NCBI RefSeq assembly: GCF_900176075.1
Contig: NZ_FWWV01000016.1
Coordinates: forward strand, 1 to 38,685
Direction: 5' to 3'
Length of the DNA stretch: 38,685 bases
From: Pasteurella testudinis DSM 23072
Lineage (GTDB): Bacteria; Pseudomonadota; Gammaproteobacteria; Enterobacterales; Pasteurellaceae
In this document: in pieces, positions 25,570 through 34,491 of the stretch
Layout of the letters: the number at the start of each line of letters is the position of its first letter
Numbering within the stretch: the stretch's first letter is position 1
The notes under the pieces: generated by a model
What the model was told of the DNA's origin: nothing
Seen by the model: the letters and a program-made list of their open reading frames with translations, nothing else
Databases searched by the model: none
Program-made: the position numbers and the translations under genes

Positions 25570-27294
25570 ATGTCTTTATTTAAAAAAGCGCTACTCTCTT
25601 TTTTTAGCCTGACCTTCTCCGGTTTATTCAGCCAGAGCCTGCAAGCTGCGCCCCGTATTCCCGACGAGCTGCTGAACAACGGCCTGATCTATTGCACTCA
25701 CTCTACAGGCTTCTCGTTTAATCCGCAAACGGTTGATGTCGGCACCAGTATGAATGTGGTGACGGAACAGATCTATAACAAGCTGTTTGATATAAAAAAT
25801 GATAAAAGCAAAAAAATCATACCGGTCTTAGCCACCGGCTACACGATGTCCAAAGATCGCAAAACCATTGTGATCAACCTGCGCAAAGGGGTGACGTTTC
25901 ATCATACGCCGTGGTTCACGCCAAGCCGTGAAATGAATGCCGACGATGTGGTGTTTTCGCTCAATCGGGTTTTGGGTCGCCTATATTCTTATCCGACGCC
26001 GGAACAAGAGCAGCCGCAACGCTTGCACAATCCGCAATATCAGATCTATTACGATCTGGCGCGGCAAAACCGTTATCCTTATTTTGACAGCATTGATTTC
26101 AATAATAAAATCGCCGCCGTCAGCGCGGTTTCGCCTTATCAGGTCAAAATCGAATTGAATTCGCCCGATTCGTCAATTTTGGATCACCTTGCCAGCCAAT
26201 ATGCGGTGATTCTGTCGCAGGAATACGCCTTGCAATTGAGTGCCGATGACAATATCGCCCAGCTGGACACCCTGCCGATCGGTACCGGCGCTTACAAAGT
26301 CAGCGATTATTTCCGTAACCAGTATGTCCGATTACTGCGTAACGATACTTATTGGGATAAAAAGAGCGGTATCAAAAACGTGGTGGTCGATCTGTCCAGC
26401 AGTCGCTCCGGCCGTCTGGAAAAGATGATGAACCGCGAATGCGATATAATGGCCTTTCCCGAAGCCAGTCAGGTTGACAATCTGCTGCGTGACAATCTGT
26501 CAAATGAAAAAGTGCGGTTCGGCTCAACGTCGGTGGACGGCATGAATTTATCGTTTTTGGCGTTTAACATGAACCAGCCGCTGATGCAGAGCATCACCTT
26601 GCGCAGAGCGATTGCACAGGCGGTAAATCGGCAGAGAATCGTGCGGCAAATTTATTTTAATACCGCCGAAGTTGCCAATACGATCATTCCGAAGAGCTCT
26701 TGGGCTTCACAATTCAATATGCGTTCTTTCGCCTATGATTACCAGCCGGAAAGCGCCAAGCGGTTTTTGCAAGACAAAAAACTGACGCTGAACTTTTGGG
26801 TGTTGACGGATAATCAGGTTTATAATCCTAATCCGGTCAAAATGGCGGAGATGATCCGCTTCGATCTGGCTCAGGCCGGTGTTCAGGTCAAAATAAACTA
26901 TCTGCAACGCAATGAATTGGAACATTTGCTGCTGTCGGGACAGGACGATTACCATATGATTCTCGGCGGTTGGTTGGCAGGCAGCCTTGATCCGGACGGC
27001 TTCTTACGCCCGATTTTAAGCTGCCACACCAATAACGCCCATACCAATATCGCCAACTGGTGTTACACACCGTTCGATCAAGTGATGGCGCGCGCGCTGA
27101 AAACGCCGATTCAGCTTTCCCGTGCATTGGATTACGATATTGCCCAACAGTATGTGCTCAACCAAGTTCCGCTGCTGCCGATCGCCAGTGTGAAACGCAT
27201 TATGATCTATAATAATCGGGTGCAAGGCATGCACATGTCGCCGCTCGGCACGATTCGTTTTGCCGATTTGACCCTGCGGCAAGAGGAGCAATAG
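25570..27294 (+). CDS. sapA: Periplasmic peptide/haem-binding protein SapA
   Basis: The 574-residue protein has a signal peptide (start MSLFKKALLSFFSLTFSG, cleavage near AAP) and the fold of the SBP_bac_5 family. SapA marks include YCTHSTGFSFNPQ near the N-terminus, the MNADDVVFSLNRVLGR region and two later cysteines (LSCHTNN and NWCYTPF). In Haemophilus influenzae SapA binds host antimicrobial peptides and haem and hands them to the Sap importer. The ATG at 25570 follows a GTG in frame; no strong ribosome site decides between them. Confidence 0.95.
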   Translation: MSLFKKALLSFFSLTFSGLFSQSLQAAPRIPDELLNNGLIYCTHSTGFSFNPQTVDVGTSMNVVTEQIYNKLFDIKNDKSKKIIPVLATGYTMSKDRKTIVINLRKGVTFHHTPWFTPSREMNADDVVFSLNRVLGRLYSYPTPEQEQPQRLHNPQYQIYYDLARQNRYPYFDSIDFNNKIAAVSAVSPYQVKIELNSPDSSILDHLASQYAVILSQEYALQLSADDNIAQLDTLPIGTGAYKVSDYFRNQYVRLLRNDTYWDKKSGIKNVVVDLSSSRSGRLEKMMNRECDIMAFPEASQVDNLLRDNLSNEKVRFGSTSVDGMNLSFLAFNMNQPLMQSITLRRAIAQAVNRQRIVRQIYFNTAEVANTIIPKSSWASQFNMRSFAYDYQPESAKRFLQDKKLTLNFWVLTDNQVYNPNPVKMAEMIRFDLAQAGVQVKINYLQRNELEHLLLSGQDDYHMILGGWLAGSLDPDGFLRPILSCHTNNAHTNIANWCYTPFDQVMARALKTPIQLSRALDYDIAQQYVLNQVPLLPIASVKRIMIYNNRVQGMHMSPLGTIRFADLTLRQEEQ

Positions 27295-27296
27295 CC

Positions 27297-28259
27297 ATGT
27301 TGCATTTTTTCCGTCGCAGCCTGCTGACGTTGATTACCTTATTTATTCTGTCGTTGATCAGCTATCATATTTTGATGCGTGATCCGCTCAATGCGATTTT
27401 GGCCAAACCGCACTTTTATTCGGGCTACATCGACTATGTGCAACGCTTGTTCTACGGCGATTTCGGGATCAGTTATCTGGACGGCCAACCGTTGCTGGTA
27501 CAGATTTTAGCGGTGTTTCCGGCAACAATCGAATTGTGTATCGCCGCACTGTTTCTCGCCGTACTGTTCGGTTTGCCGCTGGGTTTTTTGGGCGCATTCC
27601 ACGCCAAACACTGGCTTGGCAAAGCCATTCGCTTCGGCTCTGCCTTCGGCATTTCTTTGCCGGTTTTTTGGATCGCCCCGCTTGTGCTGTACTTTGCCGC
27701 CATCTATCAGTGGGAAATCTCGGCAATCGGACAGTATTACCCACTGTATCAAATTGAAACCATCACCGGCTTTGCCGCGATTGATGTCTGGTTTGGCGAC
27801 CACCCGTATCAATTGAAAATCATTCAAAACGTGTTGCAGCATTTGGCGCTGCCGGTATTGGTTCTGATGATTGCGCCATTGATGGAAACCATTCAATTAA
27901 TCCAAAACCAGGCCGAAAAAATCTTGCAGGAAAATTATGTTAAAGTTGCTGAGACACGCGGTTGGTCAAAATTCAAAATTGCGCGTATTTTGTTGGTCAG
28001 AAATACCTTGCCGCCCCTGATTCCGCAGTTAACCCGCACGTTTACCATGTTATTGGCAATGTGCATGTTGATCGAAAATATTTTTAGTTGGCCGGGTATC
28101 GGGCAATGGTTGATTAATGCCGTGGAACAACAAGATTACAATGCGATTTCCGCCGGTATCATGATCATCGGTTTGTTTATTATCCTGATTAATATGTTGA
28201 GCGGTTTTTTGATGTTGCTCCTCGATCCGTTTAACCGCAAAGGTTGGTATGTTAGATAA
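27297..28259 (+). CDS. sapB: Sap ABC transporter permease SapB
   Basis: The 320-residue inner-membrane permease has about six helices and the EAA-like loop VKVAETRGWSKFKIARILLV typical of the peptide-permease family. GAGGAGC lies before the ATG, two bases after the sapA stop. With SapC it forms the membrane channel. Its end overlaps sapC by 11 bases. Confidence 0.95.
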   Translation: MLHFFRRSLLTLITLFILSLISYHILMRDPLNAILAKPHFYSGYIDYVQRLFYGDFGISYLDGQPLLVQILAVFPATIELCIAALFLAVLFGLPLGFLGAFHAKHWLGKAIRFGSAFGISLPVFWIAPLVLYFAAIYQWEISAIGQYYPLYQIETITGFAAIDVWFGDHPYQLKIIQNVLQHLALPVLVLMIAPLMETIQLIQNQAEKILQENYVKVAETRGWSKFKIARILLVRNTLPPLIPQLTRTFTMLLAMCMLIENIFSWPGIGQWLINAVEQQDYNAISAGIMIIGLFIILINMLSGFLMLLLDPFNRKGWYVR

Positions 28260-29142
28260 AGAACCAGAGGAATTTCGTTTTACCTCGCCCCTATGGGAAA
28301 TTTGGCAGCTTTTCCGGCGCAATAAAGTGGCACTGTTGTGCGGCTACCTGCTGCTGGCTTTACTGCTAATGATGCTGTTTGCACCGTTGCTGTCACCGTA
28401 CAATGCCAATATGCAATTTGTCGGACAAGAACTGCTGCCGCCGTCTTGGAACAGTCAAGGTAAAATCAGCTTTTTCTTGGGCACCGATGATCTCGGACGT
28501 GACCTGCTCAGCCGGATTATTGTCGGGTTGCGTTACACTTTCGGCGCCAGCCTGATTGTCGCATTCCTAACCCTGCTGATCGGTAGCCTGCTTGGTATCA
28601 TTGCCGGCACAAGCCAAGGAATCAAGTCCAATATTTTAGGTCACTTTCTGGATGCTTTTCTGTCGATTCCAATCCTGTTGCTGGCCATTATCATTGCAAC
28701 CCTGATGCAGCCCAGCCTGCTGAATGCGATGTTGGCGATTTTGCTGGCTTCACTGCCCTATTTTATTCATCAGGTTTATCTGGCACTGCACACTGAAATC
28801 AATAAAGAATATGTCACCATGCTGCGCTTGGACGGCGCGTCAAAAAGCTATCTGATCAATAAAGTCATGTTGCCCAATCTGCTGCCGGTATTTATCCGTC
28901 TGACCAGCCGCATTTTTACCTTAGCGATGCTGGACATCAGCGCATTAAGTTTTATCGCCTTGGGCGTGCAGCCGCCGCTGCCCGAATGGGGCGCTTTAAT
29001 CCGCGAATATATTGATTTGATTTATCTGGCGCCGTGGCTCGCCATTCTCCCCGGTTTCGCCCTCATGTTTGTGATTACCGTTGCCTTATTATTCAGCGAC
29101 GGATTGGCGAAAGCCATTGAAAGGTATCATCGTAAACCATAG
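28249..29142 (+). CDS. sapC: Sap ABC transporter permease SapC
   Basis: The 297-residue permease has the N-terminal cytoplasmic stretch of this family, the landmark FFLGTDDLGRDLLSRI, six helices and the EAA loop YVTMLRLDGASKSYLINKVML. These match enteric SapC closely. It overlaps sapB, so translation is coupled. Confidence 0.95.
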   Translation: MLDKEPEEFRFTSPLWEIWQLFRRNKVALLCGYLLLALLLMMLFAPLLSPYNANMQFVGQELLPPSWNSQGKISFFLGTDDLGRDLLSRIIVGLRYTFGASLIVAFLTLLIGSLLGIIAGTSQGIKSNILGHFLDAFLSIPILLLAIIIATLMQPSLLNAMLAILLASLPYFIHQVYLALHTEINKEYVTMLRLDGASKSYLINKVMLPNLLPVFIRLTSRIFTLAMLDISALSFIALGVQPPLPEWGALIREYIDLIYLAPWLAILPGFALMFVITVALLFSDGLAKAIERYHRKP

Positions 29143-29150
29143 GAACGCAA

Positions 29151-30215
29151 ATGGCACTCTTGGATATACGCAACCTGACCGTTGAAGTCAACACGCCAAA
29201 CGGCAAGGTCAAGATGATCGATAACGTTAACCTGACGGTTAACGAAGGCGATGTCTGCGGCTTGATCGGCGAATCCGGCTCCGGTAAAAGTTTGGTTGCC
29301 AAGATTATCTGTAATTCCTCCAAACCGTCGTGGAATATTACTGCGGATCGTTTTCGCTTTAATGATGTCGAATTATTAAAGTTAAACCCCAAAAAACGGC
29401 GAAAATTGATCGGTAAAGAGATTGCCATGATTTTCCAAGATCCGCTCTCTTGCCTAGATCCGAGCCGCAAAATCGGCAAGCAGCTGCGCAATGCCATTCC
29501 GGCCTTTTCGTATAAAGGTTCGGGGTGGAAGTGGTGGCGCTGGTTCGGCTGGAAAAACCGTAAAATCGTCGAGCTGCTGCACCGTATCGGGATCAAGGAT
29601 CACAAAGATATTATGAACAGCTACCCGCTGGAAATTACCGAAGGCGAAGCACAAAAAGTGATGGTGGCGATGGCGGTGATCAACCAACCGCGTTTGTTGG
29701 TGGCCGATGAGCCGACACACGCCTTGGAAGCCACCACCCAACTGCAAGTATTCAAACTGCTGTCGAGCATGAATCAAAATCTGAACACCACCATTTTGCT
29801 CACCAGCAACGAGCTGAAAACCGTCAGCGAATGGTGCGATCATTTTACCATTTTATATTGCGGTCAAACGGTGGAAAGCGGCAGCAAGCAGGCAATTTTG
29901 GAAAAACCGCACCACCCGTACACCGTGTCGCTGCTGAATTCCATTCCCGATTTCAGCCAGCCGCTGCCGTTAAAAAGCCACCTCAATACCTTGCGCGGCA
30001 GCGTACCGCTACTCAATAATTTACCGGTGGGCTGTCGCCTCGGGCCACGTTGTTCTTTTGCCCAGAAAAAATGTATTCAGAAACCCCCGCTCAAACGGAT
30101 TAAACAACATGAATTTGCCTGTCACTTTCCGCTGAATATCCGCGAACACGAAAATATTCAGGCGAATAACAAATTTGTTCCGCTAACCATTCAAACCGAT
30201 AACAGTGAGCATTAA
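29151..30215 (+). CDS. sapD: Sap ABC transporter ATPase SapD, altered switch histidine
   Basis: The 354-residue ATPase begins MALLDIRNLTVEVNTPN. Walker A is GESGSGKS at 40-47, Q-loop FQDP at 95-98, a degenerate signature ITEGEAQ at 162-168, and Walker B LLVADEP at 182-188. The switch histidine expected in the next strand is asparagine (LLTSNEL, N220). The C-terminal domain has a CRLGPRCSFAQ cysteine motif found in oligopeptide ABC ATPases. It pairs with SapF to power the Sap importer. Confidence 0.95.
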   Translation: MALLDIRNLTVEVNTPNGKVKMIDNVNLTVNEGDVCGLIGESGSGKSLVAKIICNSSKPSWNITADRFRFNDVELLKLNPKKRRKLIGKEIAMIFQDPLSCLDPSRKIGKQLRNAIPAFSYKGSGWKWWRWFGWKNRKIVELLHRIGIKDHKDIMNSYPLEITEGEAQKVMVAMAVINQPRLLVADEPTHALEATTQLQVFKLLSSMNQNLNTTILLTSNELKTVSEWCDHFTILYCGQTVESGSKQAILEKPHHPYTVSLLNSIPDFSQPLPLKSHLNTLRGSVPLLNNLPVGCRLGPRCSFAQKKCIQKPPLKRIKQHEFACHFPLNIREHENIQANNKFVPLTIQTDNSEH

Positions 30216-30217
30216 CG

Positions 30218-31054
30218 ATGGCTATATCACACGGTTCGTCCGGCCACTATTTGTTGCAGGTAGAGGATCTCAGCAAATCCTTTCGTGACCACAATGCCTT
30301 TTGGCACACCGGCTCCTTTGCCGCCGTCAGCGATATTTCATTTAGCTTGGAAAAAGGCACGACATTGGCGATTGTCGGTGCAAACGGTTCGGGAAAATCG
30401 ACCCTCGCCAAGATGATCAGCGGAGTGATCAAACCCAGCAAAGGACGAATCTGGTTCAAAGGTCGGGAATTAAAATTCGGCGATTATCAATCGCGCTGCC
30501 GCCATATCCGCATGGTATTTCAAGATCCCGACGGCAGCTTGATACCGCACTTGAATATCGGTCAAATTCTGGATACGCCGCTACGCTTGAGCACCAACTG
30601 GGACGAAGAACTGCGCAATAAAAAAATCTACCAAACCTTGCGCTTGGTCGGTATTTCGCCCGATCATGCCAATATTCCGATTTACACCCTGTCACAAAGC
30701 CAGAAACAGCGGGTGGCGTTAGCAAGAGCGGTCATTTTAGAACCTGAAATTCTGGTGCTGGACAACGCCTTGTCTTCCATGGACGCGTCCGTAAAAACCC
30801 AACTAATCAATTTGCTGTTAACCCTGCAAAAACAATTGGGCATTTCTTATATTTATCTCGGTCAGCACGTCGGGATTATCAAACACATTTCCGACAATAT
30901 GCTGGTTATGAAAGGCGGTCACATGGTGGAATACGGCAGCACGCGCGAGGTGCTGAGCAACCCGAGCGACGACTTCACCCGTCGTTTGGTTGAAAGCCAT
31001 TTCGGGCACGCTTTAGATGATTCGGCTTGGGATCAGGATTTTGATGAAGATTAG
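30218..31054 (+). CDS. sapF: Sap ABC transporter ATPase SapF, catalytic Glu replaced by Asn
   Basis: The 278-residue ATPase has Walker A GANGSGKST at 54-62, Q-loop FQDP at 101-104, signature TLSQSQKQR at 157-165 and H-loop histidine 217 (LGQHVG). Walker B reads ILVLDNALSS, so the catalytic base after Asp182 is Asn183 instead of Glu; enteric SapF, as I recall it, has DEA there. The N-terminal half matches SapF well (FGDYQSRCRHIRMVFQDP). It starts two bases after the sapD stop. Composite ATP sites of the SapD-SapF pair would each lack one catalytic residue. Confidence 0.94.
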   Translation: MAISHGSSGHYLLQVEDLSKSFRDHNAFWHTGSFAAVSDISFSLEKGTTLAIVGANGSGKSTLAKMISGVIKPSKGRIWFKGRELKFGDYQSRCRHIRMVFQDPDGSLIPHLNIGQILDTPLRLSTNWDEELRNKKIYQTLRLVGISPDHANIPIYTLSQSQKQRVALARAVILEPEILVLDNALSSMDASVKTQLINLLLTLQKQLGISYIYLGQHVGIIKHISDNMLVMKGGHMVEYGSTREVLSNPSDDFTRRLVESHFGHALDDSAWDQDFDED

Positions 31055-31056
31055 CC

Positions 31057-31129
31057 AAAGTGCGGTTAAAACGATGAAAGTGCGGTGAAGATGAAAGTGC
31101 GGTTGCGGTATCATTCCCGACCGCACTTT
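31057..31129. repeat. Cluster of four DNA uptake signals
   Basis: AAAGTGCGGT occurs in direct orientation at 31057-31066, 31077-31086 and 31094-31103, and in inverted orientation at 31120-31129. The last two face each other and can form a 10-bp stem just after sapF, a likely transcription terminator or attenuator for the sap operon. Confidence 0.9.
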
Positions 31130-31156
31130 GCTGACAAATGAAATTAACGGATAGGA

Positions 31157-31447
31157 TTAACGAGTAGAAAGCTGAAAAATCATGCTCTCAGCCTGACAGC
31201 TGAATTCAAAATCCGCTTTCAACAAATAACCGCCGTCAACTTGGCTGACCGCACTTTCAATTTTCGCCGGATCGCTCTCTGCCGCACGCGCCTTTGCCGT
31301 CAAATATTGCAGTGCTTCTTCCGCCTGCTGTTGTGTCGCATAAACCTGTTCGAATTGCACGCTGCAATCTTCGTTGTCAATAATCGTACCGACATCCACG
31401 CAACAACACACTTTGCTCTCTTCCGCTTTACATTTTTGCTCTGTCAT
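31157..31447 (-). CDS. DUF406-family protein (YfcZ/YiiS type)
   Basis: The 96-residue protein matches the YfcZ/YiiS family. Marks are CCCVDVGTIIDNEDC near the start and FEFSCQAESMIFQLSTR at the end. Its role is unknown; in Escherichia coli yfcZ also sits next to fadL, as here beside an OmpP1/FadL gene. I chose the ATG at 31447 because the GGAG site is six bases upstream; 31450 is also an ATG. The Cys cluster suggests metal or thiol chemistry but that is a guess. Confidence 0.85.
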   Translation of the reverse strand: MTEQKCKAEESKVCCCVDVGTIIDNEDCSVQFEQVYATQQQAEEALQYLTAKARAAESDPAKIESAVSQVDGGYLLKADFEFSCQAESMIFQLSTR

Positions 31448-31678
31448 CATGTTCTCCAAATAAACAGTATTAAAATAAAAATAGTGCGTCTATTTTAACA
31501 CAGAAAAACGGAAATAATCGGGGCAGTCGCGTTGTCAAGTGAATAAAAAATGATAAATATGCGTTAATATCACATAAATAAACAAAAATGTTTGCACTCA
31601 AGATCATGATTTATTAGAATTCTTAACATTTTTCACAACCCGTTCATTTTTTATTTTATTTTTAATGGAACCTAAACC

Positions 31679-32983
31679 ATGTTTAAACTTAACAAATTAA
31701 ATCGGGCGTTACTCGCCGCAACCTTAACATTATCAGCAGGCTACGCCTCTGCCGCCGCCTTCCAGCTAGTAGAAGTTTCCACTTCGGGACTGGGACGCGC
31801 CTATGCCGGTGATGCAGCCATTGCAGAAAATGCGTCCGTTGTTGCGGTTAATCCGGCGTTGATGACCCAATTTAAACGCGCTGAAATTTCCGTCGGCGGC
31901 ACCTATATCAGACCGGACGTGAATCTGAACGGGAAAATTAACAGTGTTACCGTAGCCAATCCGCAAACCGGCGCACCAATCACCATGCCAAGCAGCGCAG
32001 ATGCTTCGCATAACAAAATTGCCAAAGGCGGCGTGATTCCGAATCTGTATTATATCCAACCGATTAATGACCGTTTTGCCGTCGGTGGCGGTATCAATGT
32101 AAATTATGGTTTGGCGACGGAATTCGATGCCAACTACTCCGCCGGCGTATTTGCCGGAAAAACCGATTTGACCACCATCAACTTCAATCTGAGTGGCGCT
32201 TACCGTTTAAATCAACACTGGAGCTTTGGTCTTGGCTTAAATGCGGTTTATGCCGACGCTTTGGTTGAACGCCATTTAGGCGTGTTGGGTGATGTCAGCG
32301 GCGCGCCTCGTTCTACCGTTGCCGCCCGTTTGGAAGGCAAAGAGTGGGGTTACGGCTGGAATGCCGGATTCGTATACAAGTTCAATGAACGCAACCGAAT
32401 CGGCGTTGCCTATCATTCCCATGTCGATGTTGACTTTAAAGGTGATTTTTCCAACCAATTACCGGCACCGCGCGGAACTGCCGGAGCCGTCATTCCGGGT
32501 TCTTTAACCCTGAATTTGCCGGCCTATTGGGAGGTTTCGGGTTATCACCGCCTAACAAACAAATTAGCCGCCTCTTACAGCTACAAATGGACCCGTTGGA
32601 GCCGCTTTCAGGAACTGGACGCCAGAGGCAGCAACGGTAACCAACTGTTCCATAAAAACGAGAAATTCAAAGACTCTGCCCGAATTGCATTGGGCTTAAG
32701 TTATGATGCTAACGAAAAGCTCACCCTGCGGACCGGAATCGCCTATGATGAAAGCCCTGTGCAGGAAGGCTACTACTCGATTTCAATTCCCGATGCCGAC
32801 CGCACTTGGCTAAGTTTGGGCGCAACCTACCGCTTCACACCGGATTTATCGGTTGATATCGGCTACGCATATTTGATCGCCAGTGATAACACCTTCACTG
32901 AAACCGAAAACGGCGTTAGTGCAACCTTTACTTCAAAATCCAAAGCCAATGTTTACGGCCTTGCACTGAATTATCGCTTTTAA
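31679..32983 (+). CDS. Outer membrane protein P1 / FadL-type long-chain fatty acid porin
   Basis: The 434-residue protein has a signal peptide (cleavage near residue 25, SAA then AFQLVEVSTSGLG). The first mature residues AGDAAIAENASVVAVNPALM are typical of FadL/OmpP1, where the N-terminus plugs the 14-strand barrel. The end (LALNYRF) has the terminal Phe of outer membrane barrels. It transports hydrophobic compounds such as fatty acids across the outer membrane. The ribosome site is only modest (AATGGAAC). A strong terminator follows. Confidence 0.93.
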   Translation: MFKLNKLNRALLAATLTLSAGYASAAAFQLVEVSTSGLGRAYAGDAAIAENASVVAVNPALMTQFKRAEISVGGTYIRPDVNLNGKINSVTVANPQTGAPITMPSSADASHNKIAKGGVIPNLYYIQPINDRFAVGGGINVNYGLATEFDANYSAGVFAGKTDLTTINFNLSGAYRLNQHWSFGLGLNAVYADALVERHLGVLGDVSGAPRSTVAARLEGKEWGYGWNAGFVYKFNERNRIGVAYHSHVDVDFKGDFSNQLPAPRGTAGAVIPGSLTLNLPAYWEVSGYHRLTNKLAASYSYKWTRWSRFQELDARGSNGNQLFHKNEKFKDSARIALGLSYDANEKLTLRTGIAYDESPVQEGYYSISIPDADRTWLSLGATYRFTPDLSVDIGYAYLIASDNTFTETENGVSATFTSKSKANVYGLALNYRF

Positions 32984-33002
32984 TCCGGCATAATCTATAA
33001 TC

Positions 33003-33032
33003 AAGACGTGTCGCAATTCGCACGTCTTTTTT
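33003..33032 (+). terminator. Terminator after the OmpP1/FadL gene
   Basis: AAGACGTG (33003-33010) pairs with CACGTCTT (33021-33028) and runs into six T residues. Confidence 0.85.
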
Positions 33033-33048
33033 ATCTTCGGAGGTTATC

Positions 33049-33576
33049 GTGTCTATCCACTACTGTTTTTATCCGTCTCCTGTCGGCAATTTATTATTAT
33101 TAGAAAAAAACCAAGCGCTTATCGCCGTGGAGTTTGAAAAAGAACAAACGGTACTGCAATCCAACTGGGTGCTAGATGAGCAAAGTGCGGTTTTACTCGC
33201 AACCAAAGCCGCACTGAGCCGCTATTTTCAAGGCGAAGCGGAAACCTTTGCCGATCTACCGCTTGCGCCGCAGGGCACTGCATTTCAACAACAGGTTTGG
33301 CAGGCGCTGCGCCAAATTCCTTATGGCAAATTCAGCAGCTACGGCGAGCTGGCGCAGCAAATCGGTAATCCTAAAGCAATCAGGGCGGTTGGCGGTGCGG
33401 TAGGGCGCAATCCGATCAGTATTATTATTCCCTGTCATCGGATTTTGGGCAAAAATAAGGCATTGACCGGCTTTGGCGGTGGCTTGCCAGCAAAACGTTA
33501 TCTGTTACAACAGGAAAATATTACCTATTTAAACAAAGGAATCGAATACGTCAAAGCAAAACTACAACATTATTAA
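33049..33576 (+). CDS. ogt: Methylated-DNA-protein-cysteine methyltransferase
   Basis: The 175-residue protein repairs O6-alkylguanine by moving the alkyl group to its active cysteine, C129 in IIPCHRILG. The typical DNA-binding segment PYGKFSSYGELAQQIGNPKAIRAVG and the GFGGGLPAKRYLL end are present. It is Ogt-like (single domain, no AdaA). The start is GTG with an ideal GGAGG before it. Confidence 0.95.
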   Translation: MSIHYCFYPSPVGNLLLLEKNQALIAVEFEKEQTVLQSNWVLDEQSAVLLATKAALSRYFQGEAETFADLPLAPQGTAFQQQVWQALRQIPYGKFSSYGELAQQIGNPKAIRAVGGAVGRNPISIIIPCHRILGKNKALTGFGGGLPAKRYLLQQENITYLNKGIEYVKAKLQHY

Positions 33577-33786
33577 CAATCTCTTAATTAAAAACAATTT
33601 TAAATAACGTAAAATAATATAAACAGTCATTAATATACACTACTGTTCCTATTTCGGCGTAAAATTGACGAATGTCATTAAATTCGCAGGAAATAAGCTG
33701 GTTTAACTGGCAATTTGTGTAAAAAAGTGTTTTAATACGAAAAATAATTCAGCCTAAGCATAGGATACTTCCAGCCGTCAGAAATT

Positions 33787-33927
<141 letters not shown>

Positions 33928-34101
33928 GCAAACACTTTATCCCTTTTTTGTCTCTTATCTATTTGATTCATCTGACCGCACGTTAGGCTGTCGGCTAACG
34001 TCTGTTGTGCTGATGGAGATCAAAAAATGTAATGAAGTGAAAGTATAAAACTGATCGATACGATCCGTTTTAATCTTGTCTATTTTAGAGAGAAAGCGTT
34101 T

Positions 34102-34419
34102 ATGCATTACTATCCGATGACACTACATAAAATAAGCTTAGTACTGAGCCTATTGATGATCGGTATGCTATATAGCCTGTCTGTAGCGGCTCAAGAAAAA
34201 CCAAGTTATACTAAACAAGTCAGCAAAGGCCACATTAACCAGTTTGCCCTGCAGTGCGTTGCGCCGGAAACAAATATGAAACCGGTAATCCCAGAGAAGC
34301 TGGAAATTCAAACCACTCAGGTTAATACTGCAAAAAACGATCCTTACACCCGATCGGCAAACGTGACCATTATTATCGATGATAAACCGAAGAGTCTTGA
34401 TAACGACCCCAAGCCTTAG
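34102..34419 (+). CDS. Small exported protein downstream of the repeat tract
   Basis: The 105-residue product has a signal peptide with core LVLSLLMIGMLYSLSVAA and likely cleavage before QEKPS. The mature 70 to 75 residues are hydrophilic, with one cysteine (FALQCVAPE) and a Pro/Lys-rich end. No family recognised. AGAGAGAAAG serves as the ribosome site of the ATG at 34102; an ATG at 34117 is an alternative. It lies about 200 bases after the GCAA tract and has no operon partner, and a terminator follows. Confidence 0.6.
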   Translation: MHYYPMTLHKISLVLSLLMIGMLYSLSVAAQEKPSYTKQVSKGHINQFALQCVAPETNMKPVIPEKLEIQTTQVNTAKNDPYTRSANVTIIIDDKPKSLDNDPKP

Positions 34420-34427
34420 TCACCATC

Positions 34428-34472
34428 AAACCGCACTTTTATTCGATGTTTTATTCGGCAAAGTGCGGTTTT
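34428..34472. terminator. Inverted uptake-signal pair acting as bidirectional terminator
   Basis: AAACCGCACTTT (34428-34439) and AAAGTGCGGTTT (34460-34471) form a 12-bp stem of two opposed uptake signals between the small exported-protein gene and the converging rlmC gene. Confidence 0.75.
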
Positions 34473-34491
34473 CAAGCCGTCTTGTTTGAAC

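Noticed and set aside
31540-31620. CRP site ahead of the OmpP1/FadL gene
   Set aside because: A TCACA half-site exists, but the facing half is poor and the spacing is off by one.
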